Source: Halobacteriovoraceae bacterium (GTDB lineage Bacteria > Bdellovibrionota > Bacteriovoracia > Bacteriovoracales > Bacteriovoracaceae). From it: 64,000 nucleotides of DNA. Position numbers and translations under genes: made by a program. Position 1 is the stretch's first letter, and every line of letters begins with the position of its first letter. Shown here piece by piece: positions 16,690 through 25,644 of this stretch. Under the pieces are notes generated by a model. It saw only the letters and a program-made list of their open reading frames with translations, had not been told where the DNA came from and did not search any database. Location: assembly GCA_002707495.1 (NCBI GenBank), contig PAMZ01000010.1, positions 62,001 to 126,000 of the forward strand. Reading direction: 5' to 3'.

Positions 16690-17514
16690 GCTTAGTTTTA
16701 AAAGCATCGGATGATGGTCTGAACCTGTAGTCTTGACAGCTTGAGCGGTAAGTACTTTTAGGCCTCTTACAAAAGTAAAATCAAGATAACGACCCAAGAT
16801 CCTATATCTATTATCAGGTGTGAATCGTACTTGTTTGAAGTTTAATTCTTTAAAATAGCTTTGCATAAAGCTGAAACGAGAATTCAAATGTGTATTAAAA
16901 TCTCCGCCAAAAAGAACAGGTCCTGGATGATTTTTTATTCTCGCTTTAAGTTGATTCAATGTCTTTTTAAATGAGCTAAGACTTGTAAAGTTTAAGGCGT
17001 GTAAATTCAAAACCATCAATTGCTCATCTAATCCTTCTAGATTATAGAAACTAATTAAGGTCATCTTAGGTGTTTTAACAAATGGCTCTCTTCCTGGACT
17101 TCTTACCCACCGAGCATTCGCACTATGAGTCCGACTCAAAGTCATCACACCTGTTGCTGTATTTTCTCGTTTTCCGTCAATCCAAGAACGCGCCATTATA
17201 GCCTCAGAAGTGCCTATATCAGATAAACTATCTAAAAAATGACTCGATTCCCATGCTTCTTGAATCAGTACGAGGTCTTTTCCTGTGGCAAATCTCTCCC
17301 ACTCGCTATAAAAATCGGACTTATCCGTTTTATAGATATTCCAAACGAGAACTTCAATTGAATGAGGATTTAATTTATGAGAGTCCGAGACTGTATAAGT
17401 CTCAAGCACCTGATCATTTGACGGAACAATATAACGCCCAGCTTGGGCAGAGGTTGTAACAAGTAGACAAAGAAAAAGAGAAAATCGGACAGTGCCCTTT
17501 AGAATTCTATCCAA
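16681..17514 (-). CDS. Secreted endonuclease/exonuclease/phosphatase-family protein
   Basis: An EEP-fold hydrolase with an N-terminal signal peptide (FSLFLCLLVTTSAQA, cut near residue 26), so it acts in the periplasm or outside the cell. Core motifs: VLVWNIYKTD, LVLIQEAWES (metal Glu), LNLHALNF, GGDFNTHLNSR, LDFTFVRGL and TGSDHHPMLLKL. It could be a DNase, a phospholipase-type phosphodiesterase or a sphingomyelinase-like enzyme; the sequence alone does not decide. It begins with TTG, an AAGG 6 nt upstream, inside the 3' end of the preceding gene (16-nt overlap), so the two are coupled. A nutritional or envelope-remodelling role is inference. Confidence 0.82.
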   Translation of the reverse strand: MDRILKGTVRFSLFLCLLVTTSAQAGRYIVPSNDQVLETYTVSDSHKLNPHSIEVLVWNIYKTDKSDFYSEWERFATGKDLVLIQEAWESSHFLDSLSDIGTSEAIMARSWIDGKRENTATGVMTLSRTHSANARWVRSPGREPFVKTPKMTLISFYNLEGLDEQLMVLNLHALNFTSLSSFKKTLNQLKARIKNHPGPVLFGGDFNTHLNSRFSFMQSYFKELNFKQVRFTPDNRYRILGRYLDFTFVRGLKVLTAQAVKTTGSDHHPMLLKLSLF

Positions 17515-18137
17515 ACGGAACCTTCTCTATTCTCCATATTTTTTCGATTATTTTTTTGACGAAACTTACTGAAGGCTCGGTAGTTTTCTTCGCCCATTCC
17601 TTCTTTAAGCTTATTAAGATAACGCTCATTAATTTTCGCAAGCTCGATCCCGTCTTCTATAGACCATACATAAACCTCGTCTATGTCCTCAGACATTCTA
17701 GGCTCAAAATAGGCGTCAATGGCCCGACGCCTCTGTTCTCTAACTTCGAGATAAAGATCAGCAACTTCGGCATCAAGTCCAAGGTCTCTTTCAATAAAGG
17801 CACGTGACTCTCTTTTCCAAGTTTTCATACTTTCGCGAGCGGCTTGTTCATCGAAGCGAAACTCTTCTTTCACTTCAACTTTTTCCTCTTTATTTGGTGA
17901 TAATTTTGGTTCGGTCAGATTTGCTTGAGACTCTTTTTCCTCCGGAAGCATTTCCTCTTGAATAAATTCAATATTATTCTGGTGGCGTTTTTTTGGTATA
18001 TAGGACTTTTCGATTTTTAAAGCGGAGGCTTTGCTAGAAACCTGATCAGAAATTTGATTTTGCGAGTCTAAATTAACTAAGTACACATTTAAACTTACTG
18101 AACCTAAAAGTAGATAAAGCATTATCCTTTGTGACAT
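17499..18137 (-). CDS. Hypothetical membrane-anchored or exported protein
   Basis: No family recognised. A hydrophobic N-terminal segment (LYLLLGSVSLNVYLV) would anchor or export it. Then comes a low-complexity acidic/lysine stretch (about residues 45-100) and a predicted helical C-terminal domain with EVADLYLEVREQRRRAIDAY. AAGGAGG lies 4 nt before the chosen ATG; a GTG one codon upstream is too close to it. It is the first gene of a two-gene unit with the secreted EEP hydrolase, whose TTG start overlaps its end, hinting that the two work together. Confidence 0.75.
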   Translation of the reverse strand: MSQRIMLYLLLGSVSLNVYLVNLDSQNQISDQVSSKASALKIEKSYIPKKRHQNNIEFIQEEMLPEEKESQANLTEPKLSPNKEEKVEVKEEFRFDEQAARESMKTWKRESRAFIERDLGLDAEVADLYLEVREQRRRAIDAYFEPRMSEDIDEVYVWSIEDGIELAKINERYLNKLKEGMGEENYRAFSKFRQKNNRKNMENREGSVWIEF

Positions 18138-18232
18138 CACGCCTCCTTACCAAACTTAATGTAGCGCAATTTGTCTAAAATGCGAAGATGTCGGTTTTAC
18201 CTAGTTACAAGCTCTTGACGCAGTGAAAACAT

Positions 18233-18261
18233 TTTACGTTAGTCTAAATTTTAACTACTCT
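18233..18261 (+). promoter_or_regulatory. Predicted leaderless promoter of the NfeD-family gene
   Basis: TTTACG (18233-18238), 17 nt and TACTCT (18256-18261) precede the ATG at 18268 by 6 nt. No ribosome site is present for that ATG or the upstream in-frame GTG at 18223. Confidence 0.38.
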
Positions 18262-18267
18262 TTTCCT

Positions 18268-19590
18268 ATGAAAATTTTATTTGCACTCACTTGGACTTTA
18301 TTTGCATCTCTTCTCTCCCAATCAAGCTTGGCAGATCAATTTCCAGATACTGTTTATGAAGTCAAAACTCTTACTTATTTAGAGGTAAAGGCTTCCATTA
18401 ATCCTGCTACGATGAATTACTTGGAGACCAACTTTAAAAAGCTCTCAAGAGATAAGGGAGACATTGTTTTTATTAAACTTGATACTCCAGGTGGTCTTGT
18501 CTCAACAACAAAAGATATCTTAACTTTAATTGGTGATGCTGATTTTCCAGTTGGAGTTTGGATTACACCTGAAGGAGCAAGTGCAACAAGTGCAGGAGCC
18601 ATCATTGCCAGCGGTGCTCATGTTTTGGTCATGAATGACGGTACCAATATAGGAGCAGCCACTCCCATCACTATGGGCAAAGATATAGAGCAAAAAGATG
18701 CAAGGGCGAAAGCGATAAATGATCTGGTGGCCTTAGTTCGAAGCCTATCCAAGGCTCGAGGAAGAAACCCGGATGCTTTTGAAAAAATGATTTCAGAAGC
18801 TAAAAGTCTTGATTCCCAAACAGCTTTAAAAGAAAAAGTTATTGATGAAATCATTCACAAAGAAGCTGAACTAATAAAGTTTTTAAACCAACGTGAAATT
18901 GTTTTAAAGGGAGAAAGGATCGCTTTATCGGTTCCTCCCGCTACAAAGACAGAAACTATTGAAATGGACCCAGGGCAGAAAGCCTTAAATATTTTTGCGA
19001 ACCCGACTACAGCCTATATTTTATTTATTATAGGAGCTGCACTGTTGTACTTTGAATTCCAAGCACCGGGAGGTTTCGTTGCCGGAGCGATTGGAGTCGT
19101 GTTTCTCTTTCTTGCGGCTATTGGCTTTCAAGTCTTACCCGTAAACTTTGGAGCGATGGGACTTATTATTCTTTCATTTATTCTTTTTATTCTTGAGGTT
19201 TTTATCACAAGTTTTGGAGTCCTTACGATTGGAGGAATTGTCGCACTCATATTTGGCTCACTTTTTCTTTTTAGAACTGAAAATAGTTATATAGAGCTGG
19301 AACAAACCGCTGTTTGGTCCACGGTGATCGCGGTGAGTTTATATGTCATTTTTCTTGGGTGGTATTTTTTAAAGACCTATGTGAAGCCAAAGAATTATTT
19401 CTCGCAAGCTGGGGAAGAGGGACATATTGCTAAGTTTATAAAAGAAGAAAATGGAGAATACTTTTTTCAAGTTAAAGTAAACGGTGAAATTTGGAATGCT
19501 AAAAGTGACCAGAACTTAGAAAAAGGAAGTCCCATTAAAATTGCGGAATCAGACCAAGAAAATATGATTTTAACGATAAAGAAAGTCTAA
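18268..19590 (+). CDS. NfeD-family membrane serine protease (ClpP-like plus NfeD domain)
   Basis: Long-form NfeD protein. A signal peptide (MKILFALTWTLFASLLSQSSLADQ), a ClpP/SppA-like protease domain with LDTPGGLVSTTKDIL and the nucleophile region GASATSAGAIIAS, a probable catalytic Lys in QTALKEKVIDEI, then four to five membrane helices (about 225-350) and a C-terminal OB-like NfeD domain. In characterised homologues such a protease cleaves the stomatin partner encoded next to it, and here the slipin gene follows after 18 bp. I chose the ATG that begins the signal peptide over an upstream GTG at 18223. Confidence 0.9.
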   Translation: MKILFALTWTLFASLLSQSSLADQFPDTVYEVKTLTYLEVKASINPATMNYLETNFKKLSRDKGDIVFIKLDTPGGLVSTTKDILTLIGDADFPVGVWITPEGASATSAGAIIASGAHVLVMNDGTNIGAATPITMGKDIEQKDARAKAINDLVALVRSLSKARGRNPDAFEKMISEAKSLDSQTALKEKVIDEIIHKEAELIKFLNQREIVLKGERIALSVPPATKTETIEMDPGQKALNIFANPTTAYILFIIGAALLYFEFQAPGGFVAGAIGVVFLFLAAIGFQVLPVNFGAMGLIILSFILFILEVFITSFGVLTIGGIVALIFGSLFLFRTENSYIELEQTAVWSTVIAVSLYVIFLGWYFLKTYVKPKNYFSQAGEEGHIAKFIKEENGEYFFQVKVNGEIWNAKSDQNLEKGSPIKIAESDQENMILTIKKV

Positions 19591-19608
19591 ACACTGAAGG
19601 AGTAGAAG

Positions 19609-20355
19609 ATGTTTGCATTAATGCCAATTTTTATCATTCTCGCCTTACTTATTTTAAGTTCGGTCAAAATTTTAAACGAATATGAACGAGGGGTCGTCCT
19701 AAGACTCGGAAGCTATAGCGGCGTCAGAGGACCTGGGCTTATTATTCTTATTCCCGTACTAGAAAAGATGATCAAAGTTGACCTTAGGGTCGTTACGATG
19801 GATATTCCAAGTCAAGATATTATTACAAAAGACAACGTAACAATTAGAGTGAATGGAGTTGTTTATTTCAGAGTCAATAATCCTCAAAAATCAGTCATCA
19901 TGGTGGAAAATTTCTATCATGCGACTTCACAAATTGCCCAAACAACTTTGAGATCAATTGTCGGTCAGTATGAACTTGATGAAGTTCTTTCCGAGAGAGA
20001 TCAAATCAATGAAAAACTTCAGTCAATACTCGATGATCAAACCGAGCCTTGGGGAGTTAAGGTTACTAATGTTGAAATCAAAGCTATAGACCTTCCTGAA
20101 AATATGCAAAGAGCGATGGCAAAGCAAGCTGAAGCAGAGAGAGAGAAAAGAGCTAAGATTATCTCTGCTGACGGTGAATTCCAAGCGGCAAAAAAACTAG
20201 CTGATGCAGCAGAAGTTTTGGCCACTCAACAAGATGCCTTAACTCTTAGATATCTAGATACAATGCGAGATGTGTCTCAAGGAGCAGGGAAATCCACTGT
20301 CCTCTTTCCCGTTCCAGTGAATATAATGGAAAGCTTTTTTAACCATAAATCTTAA
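19609..20355 (+). CDS. SPFH/band 7 (stomatin/slipin) protein
   Basis: Membrane scaffold of the stomatin family. An N-terminal hydrophobic hairpin ([19 protein letters not shown]) precedes the SPFH domain ([60 protein letters not shown]) and a C-terminal coiled coil rich in A, E and K ([20 protein letters not shown]). Its 248 aa is typical of bacterial slipins. AAGGAG precedes the ATG. Cotranscription with the NfeD protease is near certain. Such pairs are thought to organise and quality-control membrane microdomains. A hairpin terminator follows immediately. Confidence 0.93.
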   Translation: MFALMPIFIILALLILSSVKILNEYERGVVLRLGSYSGVRGPGLIILIPVLEKMIKVDLRVVTMDIPSQDIITKDNVTIRVNGVVYFRVNNPQKSVIMVENFYHATSQIAQTTLRSIVGQYELDEVLSERDQINEKLQSILDDQTEPWGVKVTNVEIKAIDLPENMQRAMAKQAEAEREKRAKIISADGEFQAAKKLADAAEVLATQQDALTLRYLDTMRDVSQGAGKSTVLFPVPVNIMESFFNHKS

Positions 20356-20358
20356 AAC

Positions 20359-20387
20359 AAAAAAGGGAGCTTAAAGCTCCCTTTTTT
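20359..20387. terminator. Bidirectional rho-independent terminator
   Basis: GGGAGCT/AGCTCCC with loop TAA, extended by A-tract and T-tract on either side, so it has a U run when read from either strand. It separates the slipin gene from the convergent small secreted protein gene and would end both transcripts. Confidence 0.85.
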
Positions 20388-20641
20388 TATAATTCATTCG
20401 GTCCAGTGGCCTGTTCATCAAAATTATCTAACCCCTCTGTTCGGATTTTATTGTCCGGCTCCTCTGTAATTGAAGCAGGAGATCTTCCTGGGGATCCTTT
20501 CTCATAAATTTGAGGGTTCTCATCTAAGACTTCTTGCATGTTTTTTGAGACTTCCTTATTAAAGGAGCTCAGATCAATATCATTACGTGCCCAAATTGAG
20601 AGCGACACAACTATAGTGAGGATAAGAATAAGAAGTTTCAT
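20387..20641 (-). CDS. Small secreted hypothetical protein
   Basis: 84 aa. A clear signal peptide (MKLLILILTIVVSLSIWA, cut after the Ala) leaves a mature peptide of about 66 residues rich in D, E, S and P, with no recognised domain. I place the start at ATG 20641 because GGAGG lies 5 nt upstream; a TTG four codons earlier would overlap that site. It stands alone between typA (same strand, upstream) and the terminator shared with the slipin operon. Function unknown. Confidence 0.7.
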   Translation of the reverse strand: MKLLILILTIVVSLSIWARNDIDLSSFNKEVSKNMQEVLDENPQIYEKGSPGRSPASITEEPDNKIRTEGLDNFDEQATGPNEL

Positions 20642-20722
20642 AAATGCCTCCAATAAAACTATCGGAAGGCAAAGCTCTTAACTAAAGTCTAGTACACGAG
20701 TATGGAAAAAACTTCCCTAATA

Positions 20723-22534
20723 TCAACGAATTACAGAGCGCTCATTTGATTTAAGGATTTTCTTTCTAATTCTAATATTTTCTGGAGTGACTTCAACCCA
20801 CTCGTCATCATCAATCCAATCTAGCGCCCATTCAAGAGTTCTAGGTTGAATCGGAGGAAGAATTATATTCTCATCTTTTCCAGCAGTTCTAACTGAAGTC
20901 AGGTGTTTCTCACGAACAACGTTTAAGTTCATATCATTTGGTCTCGTCGACTCTCCGACCACCATTCCTTCATAGACCTTTTCTCCAGGTTTTACGAACT
21001 GACGACCGGAGGAGAGAAGATTGTATAAAGCATAAGGAGTTGCTGTTCCATTTCGATCTGAAACTAAAGCTCCGTTTTGACGGGAAAGCATTTTACCGAC
21101 ATATTCACCGTAGCCTAGAAAATATGAACTCATAAGTCCCTCTCCTCTAGTATCTGTAAGAAATTTTGAACGATATCCAATGAGTCCACGAGAAGGAACC
21201 TTAAATTCAATTCGCGTTCTTGTGTCACCTATAGGTGCCATAGCTTCCATAAGACCTTTTCTGGTTCCCATAGCCTCGGTAATAGCTCCCGTAGAATCAG
21301 AAGGAACATCAAAAACGACTCGTTCATAGGGCTCTTGTTTAACTCCATCAACTTCTTGCATAAGAACTTGAGGTCTTGCAATCATGAGCTCATACCCAGC
21401 TCTTCTAATTTCCTCAAATACAATGGCAACTTGGAGCTCCCCTCTTGCTTTTAGAATAAAAACCTTCGGATCTTCAGTTGACTCATATCGAAGGGAGACG
21501 TTTTTCTTAGTTGCTTCTTGTAAGAACTCTTCTAACTTCCTTGAAGTCAGGTATTCACCTTCTTGACCCGATAAAGGAGACGTAGAAACAGAGACTCTAA
21601 CAGATACTGTCGGTGGATCAACCTCAATTCTCTCTAATGCTTGAGGGTTATCCATAGAAGTAATCGTATCTCCAATATAAGCATCTTCAACGCCGTTCAT
21701 GATAACGATCTCACCCGCTTCGGCTTTTTCAACTTCAGCAAAACCAAGTCCTTCAAAAATTTGAACCTTACCTATCTTCACTTGCTTAGGCTTTCCTGTT
21801 TCGTTTATCCACATATAGGGTTTATTCGCGATGATTGTTCCGGAGGTAATTCTTCCAATCATCAAAGTTCCAAGGTATTTGGAATAGTCTAGGTTTGTGA
21901 CAAGTATTAGAAGATTTCCATTTTCATCTAAATTCGCTTCTGGAAAGTATCCACCGACAAAAAAGTCAAGCAAAGGCTTTAAATCTCCCTCTCTTGCATC
22001 TGGATCATCACTGGCATATCCGTCTCTACCAGAACCAAAAAAGAAAGGTATATCGAGATCAAAGTCATCAACTCCCGCAAGATCGACAAGTTCTAAAAGA
22101 AGATCTTCAATTTCATTTTTAACTTCTTCCCAGCGCTGGTCACCCCTATCGATTTTATTAATCATAACCCCGATCTTAATTCCCTGCTCAATTGCCTTTT
22201 GGAGAACAAATCGAGTCTGTGGCAAAGGCCCTTCAGCAGCATCTACTAGGAGTACAATACCATCAACCATCATTAGTGAGCGCTCAACCTCTCCTCCGAA
22301 ATCGGCGTGGCCAGGAGTATCGAGTAGATTAATTTTATAGTCGCCCCATCTAAACGCACAGTTTTTAGCGGTAATTGTAATCCCACGTTCTTTTTCTAGT
22401 TCTCCAGAATCCATGACTCTTTCCGCAACAGTTTCATGTTCTTCAAATAGTCCTGATTGTTTGAGTAATTCATCTACGAGCGTGGTTTTCCCGTGGTCAA
22501 CGTGTGCAACGATGGCGATATTCTTAAGTTTCAT
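20723..22534 (-). CDS. typA: Translational GTPase TypA/BipA
   Basis: Ribosome-associated GTPase of the EF-G-like family, involved in 50S maturation and stress adaptation. G1 is [10 protein letters not shown] (residues 10-19), switch [15 protein letters not shown]4 MINKIDR. Domains II, III, V and the TypA-specific C-terminal domain follow ([40 protein letters not shown]). The 603-aa length matches the family. AGGAGA lies before the ATG. It is monocistronic or distantly followed by the small secreted gene 70 bp away. Confidence 0.97.
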   Translation of the reverse strand: MKLKNIAIVAHVDHGKTTLVDELLKQSGLFEEHETVAERVMDSGELEKERGITITAKNCAFRWGDYKINLLDTPGHADFGGEVERSLMMVDGIVLLVDAAEGPLPQTRFVLQKAIEQGIKIGVMINKIDRGDQRWEEVKNEIEDLLLELVDLAGVDDFDLDIPFFFGSGRDGYASDDPDAREGDLKPLLDFFVGGYFPEANLDENGNLLILVTNLDYSKYLGTLMIGRITSGTIIANKPYMWINETGKPKQVKIGKVQIFEGLGFAEVEKAEAGEIVIMNGVEDAYIGDTITSMDNPQALERIEVDPPTVSVRVSVSTSPLSGQEGEYLTSRKLEEFLQEATKKNVSLRYESTEDPKVFILKARGELQVAIVFEEIRRAGYELMIARPQVLMQEVDGVKQEPYERVVFDVPSDSTGAITEAMGTRKGLMEAMAPIGDTRTRIEFKVPSRGLIGYRSKFLTDTRGEGLMSSYFLGYGEYVGKMLSRQNGALVSDRNGTATPYALYNLLSSGRQFVKPGEKVYEGMVVGESTRPNDMNLNVVREKHLTSVRTAGKDENIILPPIQPRTLEWALDWIDDDEWVEVTPENIRIRKKILKSNERSVIR

Positions 22535-22702
22535 TAATGTCTCCTGAATATCCGCATTATGGACGTAACTCTATAAGTTGCCAATACGTTAAATTTGTTA
22601 AATTTAGGTCAAAATCACAAAATCTCTAAGTATTTAATTTTATTATAAAAGGTAAAGGTTTAGGAAGTTTCCGCCGATCAGGATTTATAATAGTGGAGAC
22701 TT

Positions 22703-23299
22703 ATGAAAACTATCCTGCTTGCAACTCTTTTAATACTCACAGCCTGTGCCCCAGAGTCAGAGAAGGCTAAGACTTCTGTTCGAATCAGCCTTCCGTCAGC
22801 TAGCACTCAAAATGGGCTAAGACATTATAAACCCAAAGGGCAGTTCGGCCTTACAGATATGGCCAGTTTAGCGGATATAGACTGCTATGCCATTCTATAC
22901 GAATCAAGTGGTTTTTCACCCGGACAATGTATGAGCGGTGGAGTCGCGGTGGCCAATGCACTTGAGGTCTATGGGTCTTTTGCAGCCGGCTCTACAGTTG
23001 AAATTGATGTACCGTCAGGTGCAGGTGTCACTTTTCACCTTATAGGATTTGCCTATAGTGGCGGAGTTTGTCCAAACTATAGAACTTTTCCATTAACAGA
23101 CCAAACTGCAGCCAGTAAGGGAAAACTTCTTGATTCTGTAATCACTGACGTTCAAGGCGAGTCTATCTCAATCGAAATGAATCGAGACTTCGCAGGTCCA
23201 ACAATTGAAACCTGTCAAAACCCTCCTTTTGAATGGGAAGGCTCAGGTACAGCAATTTGGGACGTTGCAGTCTGGGATCAGGAGACTTGGGGACCCTAA
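22703..23299 (+). CDS. Hypothetical lipoprotein
   Basis: Predicted lipoprotein: MKTILLATLLILTAC with lipobox LTAC, lipidated Cys at 15. The rest looks like a beta-rich extracytoplasmic domain with four further Cys (DCYAIL, GQCMSG, GVCPNY, ETCQNP) that could form two disulphides. The segment TVEIDVPSG followed by FHLIGFAYSGG resembles TVELEIPNG followed by FFVVGWSGG near the N-terminus of the 1351-aa GLUG lipoprotein in this window, so both may carry the same domain. GTGGAG sits 5 nt before the ATG. A TATAAT at 22686 is too close to the start to be its promoter. Function unknown. Confidence 0.78.
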   Translation: MKTILLATLLILTACAPESEKAKTSVRISLPSASTQNGLRHYKPKGQFGLTDMASLADIDCYAILYESSGFSPGQCMSGGVAVANALEVYGSFAAGSTVEIDVPSGAGVTFHLIGFAYSGGVCPNYRTFPLTDQTAASKGKLLDSVITDVQGESISIEMNRDFAGPTIETCQNPPFEWEGSGTAIWDVAVWDQETWGP

Positions 23300-23340
23300 A
23301 GAAAATTTTCAAGCTATCGAATGTATGTCAAGATTAGGCC

Positions 23341-24885
23341 ATGCTAATCGAAAAGATCACAGCTCTATTTTATAAGAGATCGTTCATATATTTATGGGGT
23401 ATTACTATATACCTGCCAATTATTCTGAGAAAAAAACAATTTGATATTGATTTCGACTTAGTCCTTAAGCCTTTATATAATGTGACCTCAATTTCACAAT
23501 ACTTTGATATCTTTTTAAGTAAATTCCTTTTTGATATACAGCCCATTCGAGATCTAACGTTACTCATCGACATACACTTAGAAAGTATACTGAATCATCA
23601 AACGTTTAATTTAACGAATGTGCTCATTTGGTGCTCAACGATTTTGATTCTAGATCGAATTTTGAACAAAATGACAACTTCTTTCAACTCTAGGTTAATA
23701 GCTTTAATTGTTCTCTCCCACCCACTTTTGAGCTGGACTTTGAGTTGGCCAACAGCTAGGAAGCATTTTTTGTCAGCGTTTTTTATTACTTGGGTTACAA
23801 AGAAAATTGTGGATCAACCAAAAAGTAATAGAGACATCTTAAAGATTGGAAGTTTATATTTATTAAGTCTACTAAGTCAGCCAATTAGTTCATTGGCTAT
23901 AATTCCCGCCCTTTTATTCAGTAAAAAGAATCTATCTGAAGAGAAATTTTATCGCCTTTCTATCGTAATGATTTCGATTTTTTTAGCCATGGTTTTTATA
24001 AATTTTTACTATTATAAATATGTTTACCCAACCTATTCCGGAACAGCAAAAATCATGGAAATGAATCTCCATTTATTTGTCATGCAAGTCTTTTCATTTT
24101 CAAGAAGTCTCACTCAAATTATATTCCCTATTAGTTTTTCTCAGACATATAACCCTAGAACCTACCTTTCCTTTATCGGGATGCCGTTTTTTATCGTATC
24201 GTTCTATTTAGTTTATCTGAAATACAACTTGAAAAAGAGCCTCTTTTTTGCACTTTTTATTTTCTATCCATTAATATTAATTCTTGCTCGCCCGACAAAT
24301 ATCTTTGTCAGCGATACTTATATCATTATTTCCCTAACCAACACCTTCATCGTCATCGGATATGTTTTTAAATATAAAAAAATCTCTCCTTTATTTTTAG
24401 CTTTACCAATTTTACTAAGCCTTAAAAGTATACATGAAATCAAACATACGAGTTCTCCGTATTCTATTTTTAAAACCTCGTTTGACAGAGAACCAAATTG
24501 CAAGAATGCCCATTCCTATGCCAACGAACTGTTAAAGAAAAATATGCAAAAAGAATTCATGCAAATTTCTGGCGATGCACTTAAAAACAAATGCGCCATT
24601 TTAGGTAAATCTGGAACCGCTGTGATGAACCAAAATTTTGCGTTTAGAATTGTTCTGGATAAATCTTTCAACTTAAAAGAGAAGCTTAGGATTCTAAAAA
24701 AAATGAGATATGTGACTCCTCAAATTGAGTTTTTAAAGGCTATCTTATTACACAAAGCAGGAATGAATGAGTCGAGTCAATCATTACTGTCAAAAGTAGA
24801 GAGTAGAATTCAACCTGAAATGAAACAAATCCTAAGATCAGTTAGCAATGAAATTTGTGACCACCAGAAATGTCCTCGTCCTTAA
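23341..24885 (+). CDS. Polytopic membrane protein, TMTC-like GT-C fold candidate
   Basis: About ten hydrophobic segments across residues 10-380, then a soluble, helical C-terminal part (about 385-514). The stretch LIALIVLSHPLLSWTLSW followed by ARKHFLSAFFITWV matches the pattern HPL...W...RKDLLSALFF that I associate with TMTC/DUF1736-type O-glycosyltransferases. An acidic FDIDFD follows the first helix, where GT-C enzymes carry catalytic acids. It lies among other envelope genes (LTA-synthase-like, second GT-C-like). The last 4 nt overlap the convergent neighbouring gene. Glycosyltransfer is inference; the membrane topology is clear. Confidence 0.65.
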   Translation: MLIEKITALFYKRSFIYLWGITIYLPIILRKKQFDIDFDLVLKPLYNVTSISQYFDIFLSKFLFDIQPIRDLTLLIDIHLESILNHQTFNLTNVLIWCSTILILDRILNKMTTSFNSRLIALIVLSHPLLSWTLSWPTARKHFLSAFFITWVTKKIVDQPKSNRDILKIGSLYLLSLLSQPISSLAIIPALLFSKKNLSEEKFYRLSIVMISIFLAMVFINFYYYKYVYPTYSGTAKIMEMNLHLFVMQVFSFSRSLTQIIFPISFSQTYNPRTYLSFIGMPFFIVSFYLVYLKYNLKKSLFFALFIFYPLILILARPTNIFVSDTYIIISLTNTFIVIGYVFKYKKISPLFLALPILLSLKSIHEIKHTSSPYSIFKTSFDREPNCKNAHSYANELLKKNMQKEFMQISGDALKNKCAILGKSGTAVMNQNFAFRIVLDKSFNLKEKLRILKKMRYVTPQIEFLKAILLHKAGMNESSQSLLSKVESRIQPEMKQILRSVSNEICDHQKCPRP

Positions 24886-25523
24886 AGCTTTTTTACTTTC
24901 AGTTGGAATTTCGAGCTATCTAGTACTAAGCTTCCTGAATATACTTTAGATCTAAATTTAATGACCTCTCCTGATGTTAAAAACCTTGAATATTCAAGGA
25001 AAGCAGGTGAGGTTGAGCTACTATACAGGTACACAGAATTCCAGGAAGTTGCTTCACTTTGCTCACCTAAGTAAACATAGCCGTAAGAACCCGGACTTGA
25101 ACTTGCAGTATTAGCCTTCATTACGGCTAAGAATCGATAAAAGCCGTCGCTTCTTACAGTAAATCCGTTCCCAGATACCACTTCAGCCCCTGAGCCAAAT
25201 TCTGTATCATCTGAAATTAAACTATCTATATCAAGATCGTCATAAGTGGCCCAATTGGTAGCGGAAACATTAGTAGTTAGAGTTTTGTCTGCACTTATTG
25301 AAACCTCAAACTGGTTTGAAACCCGAGAAAGAGCTTCGTTTATTTGTTGAAAGTTTGAATTTACTTCAGTAGCGCTTATTGTGGTTCCTCCAGTAAACTG
25401 ATTGAGTGATAAAACCTGATAAGAGTAGACCAGTGCTGAAGTTGTTAGCATTGTCAGCGTTACACCTACAATGAATTGAGTTTTAGTAAATAGTCCTTCC
25501 TTAAATTTTTTCCAAAATTTCAT
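24882..25523 (-). CDS. Membrane-anchored beta-rich protein, tail-fibre-like
   Basis: An N-terminal membrane segment (TQFIVGVTLTMLTTSALVYS) is followed by FTGGTTISATEVNSNFQQIN, a short motif common in trimeric tail-fibre and adhesin-like proteins, a brief coiled coil, then a beta-rich C-terminal domain (about residues 75-213) recalling a TNF/C1q jelly roll (GFTVRSDGFYRFLAVMKANT, GEVIKFRSKV, KFQLKVKKL). AGGAG precedes the ATG. It lies alone on the reverse strand between two membrane-enzyme genes and no phage genes are near, so it is more likely a cell-surface protein than prophage debris. Function unknown. Confidence 0.65.
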   Translation of the reverse strand: MKFWKKFKEGLFTKTQFIVGVTLTMLTTSALVYSYQVLSLNQFTGGTTISATEVNSNFQQINEALSRVSNQFEVSISADKTLTTNVSATNWATYDDLDIDSLISDDTEFGSGAEVVSGNGFTVRSDGFYRFLAVMKANTASSSPGSYGYVYLGEQSEATSWNSVYLYSSSTSPAFLEYSRFLTSGEVIKFRSKVYSGSLVLDSSKFQLKVKKL

Positions 25524-25644
25524 ACATAATCTCCTGGATACTATTCTAGCACTCGAAATCCCTAGTACCTAGACAAAAAATTCTTCTACTCTTATCGGTA
25601 ATTTGATTCTAAAAGTTCAGTATTTTAGGTACATTAGAGACTCG

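Noticed and set aside
21897-22340. 147-codon open frame opposite typA
   Set aside because: Antisense to the conserved GTPase domain of TypA, with serine-rich, unfamiliar translation and no start signals.
22686-22691. TATAAT before the 198-aa lipoprotein as its promoter
   Set aside because: Only 11 nt precede the ATG and a GTGGAG ribosome site lies in between; transcription from it would cut the ribosome site off.
24882-25523. Tail-fibre-like protein as evidence of a prophage
   Set aside because: No integrase, portal, terminase or tail genes are near, and it has its own membrane anchor.
25603-25644. TTG at 25603 as start of the LTA-synthase-like gene
   Set aside because: No ribosome site is visible before it, and the added 14 residues are not typical of a membrane-protein start; ATG 25645 is preferred.
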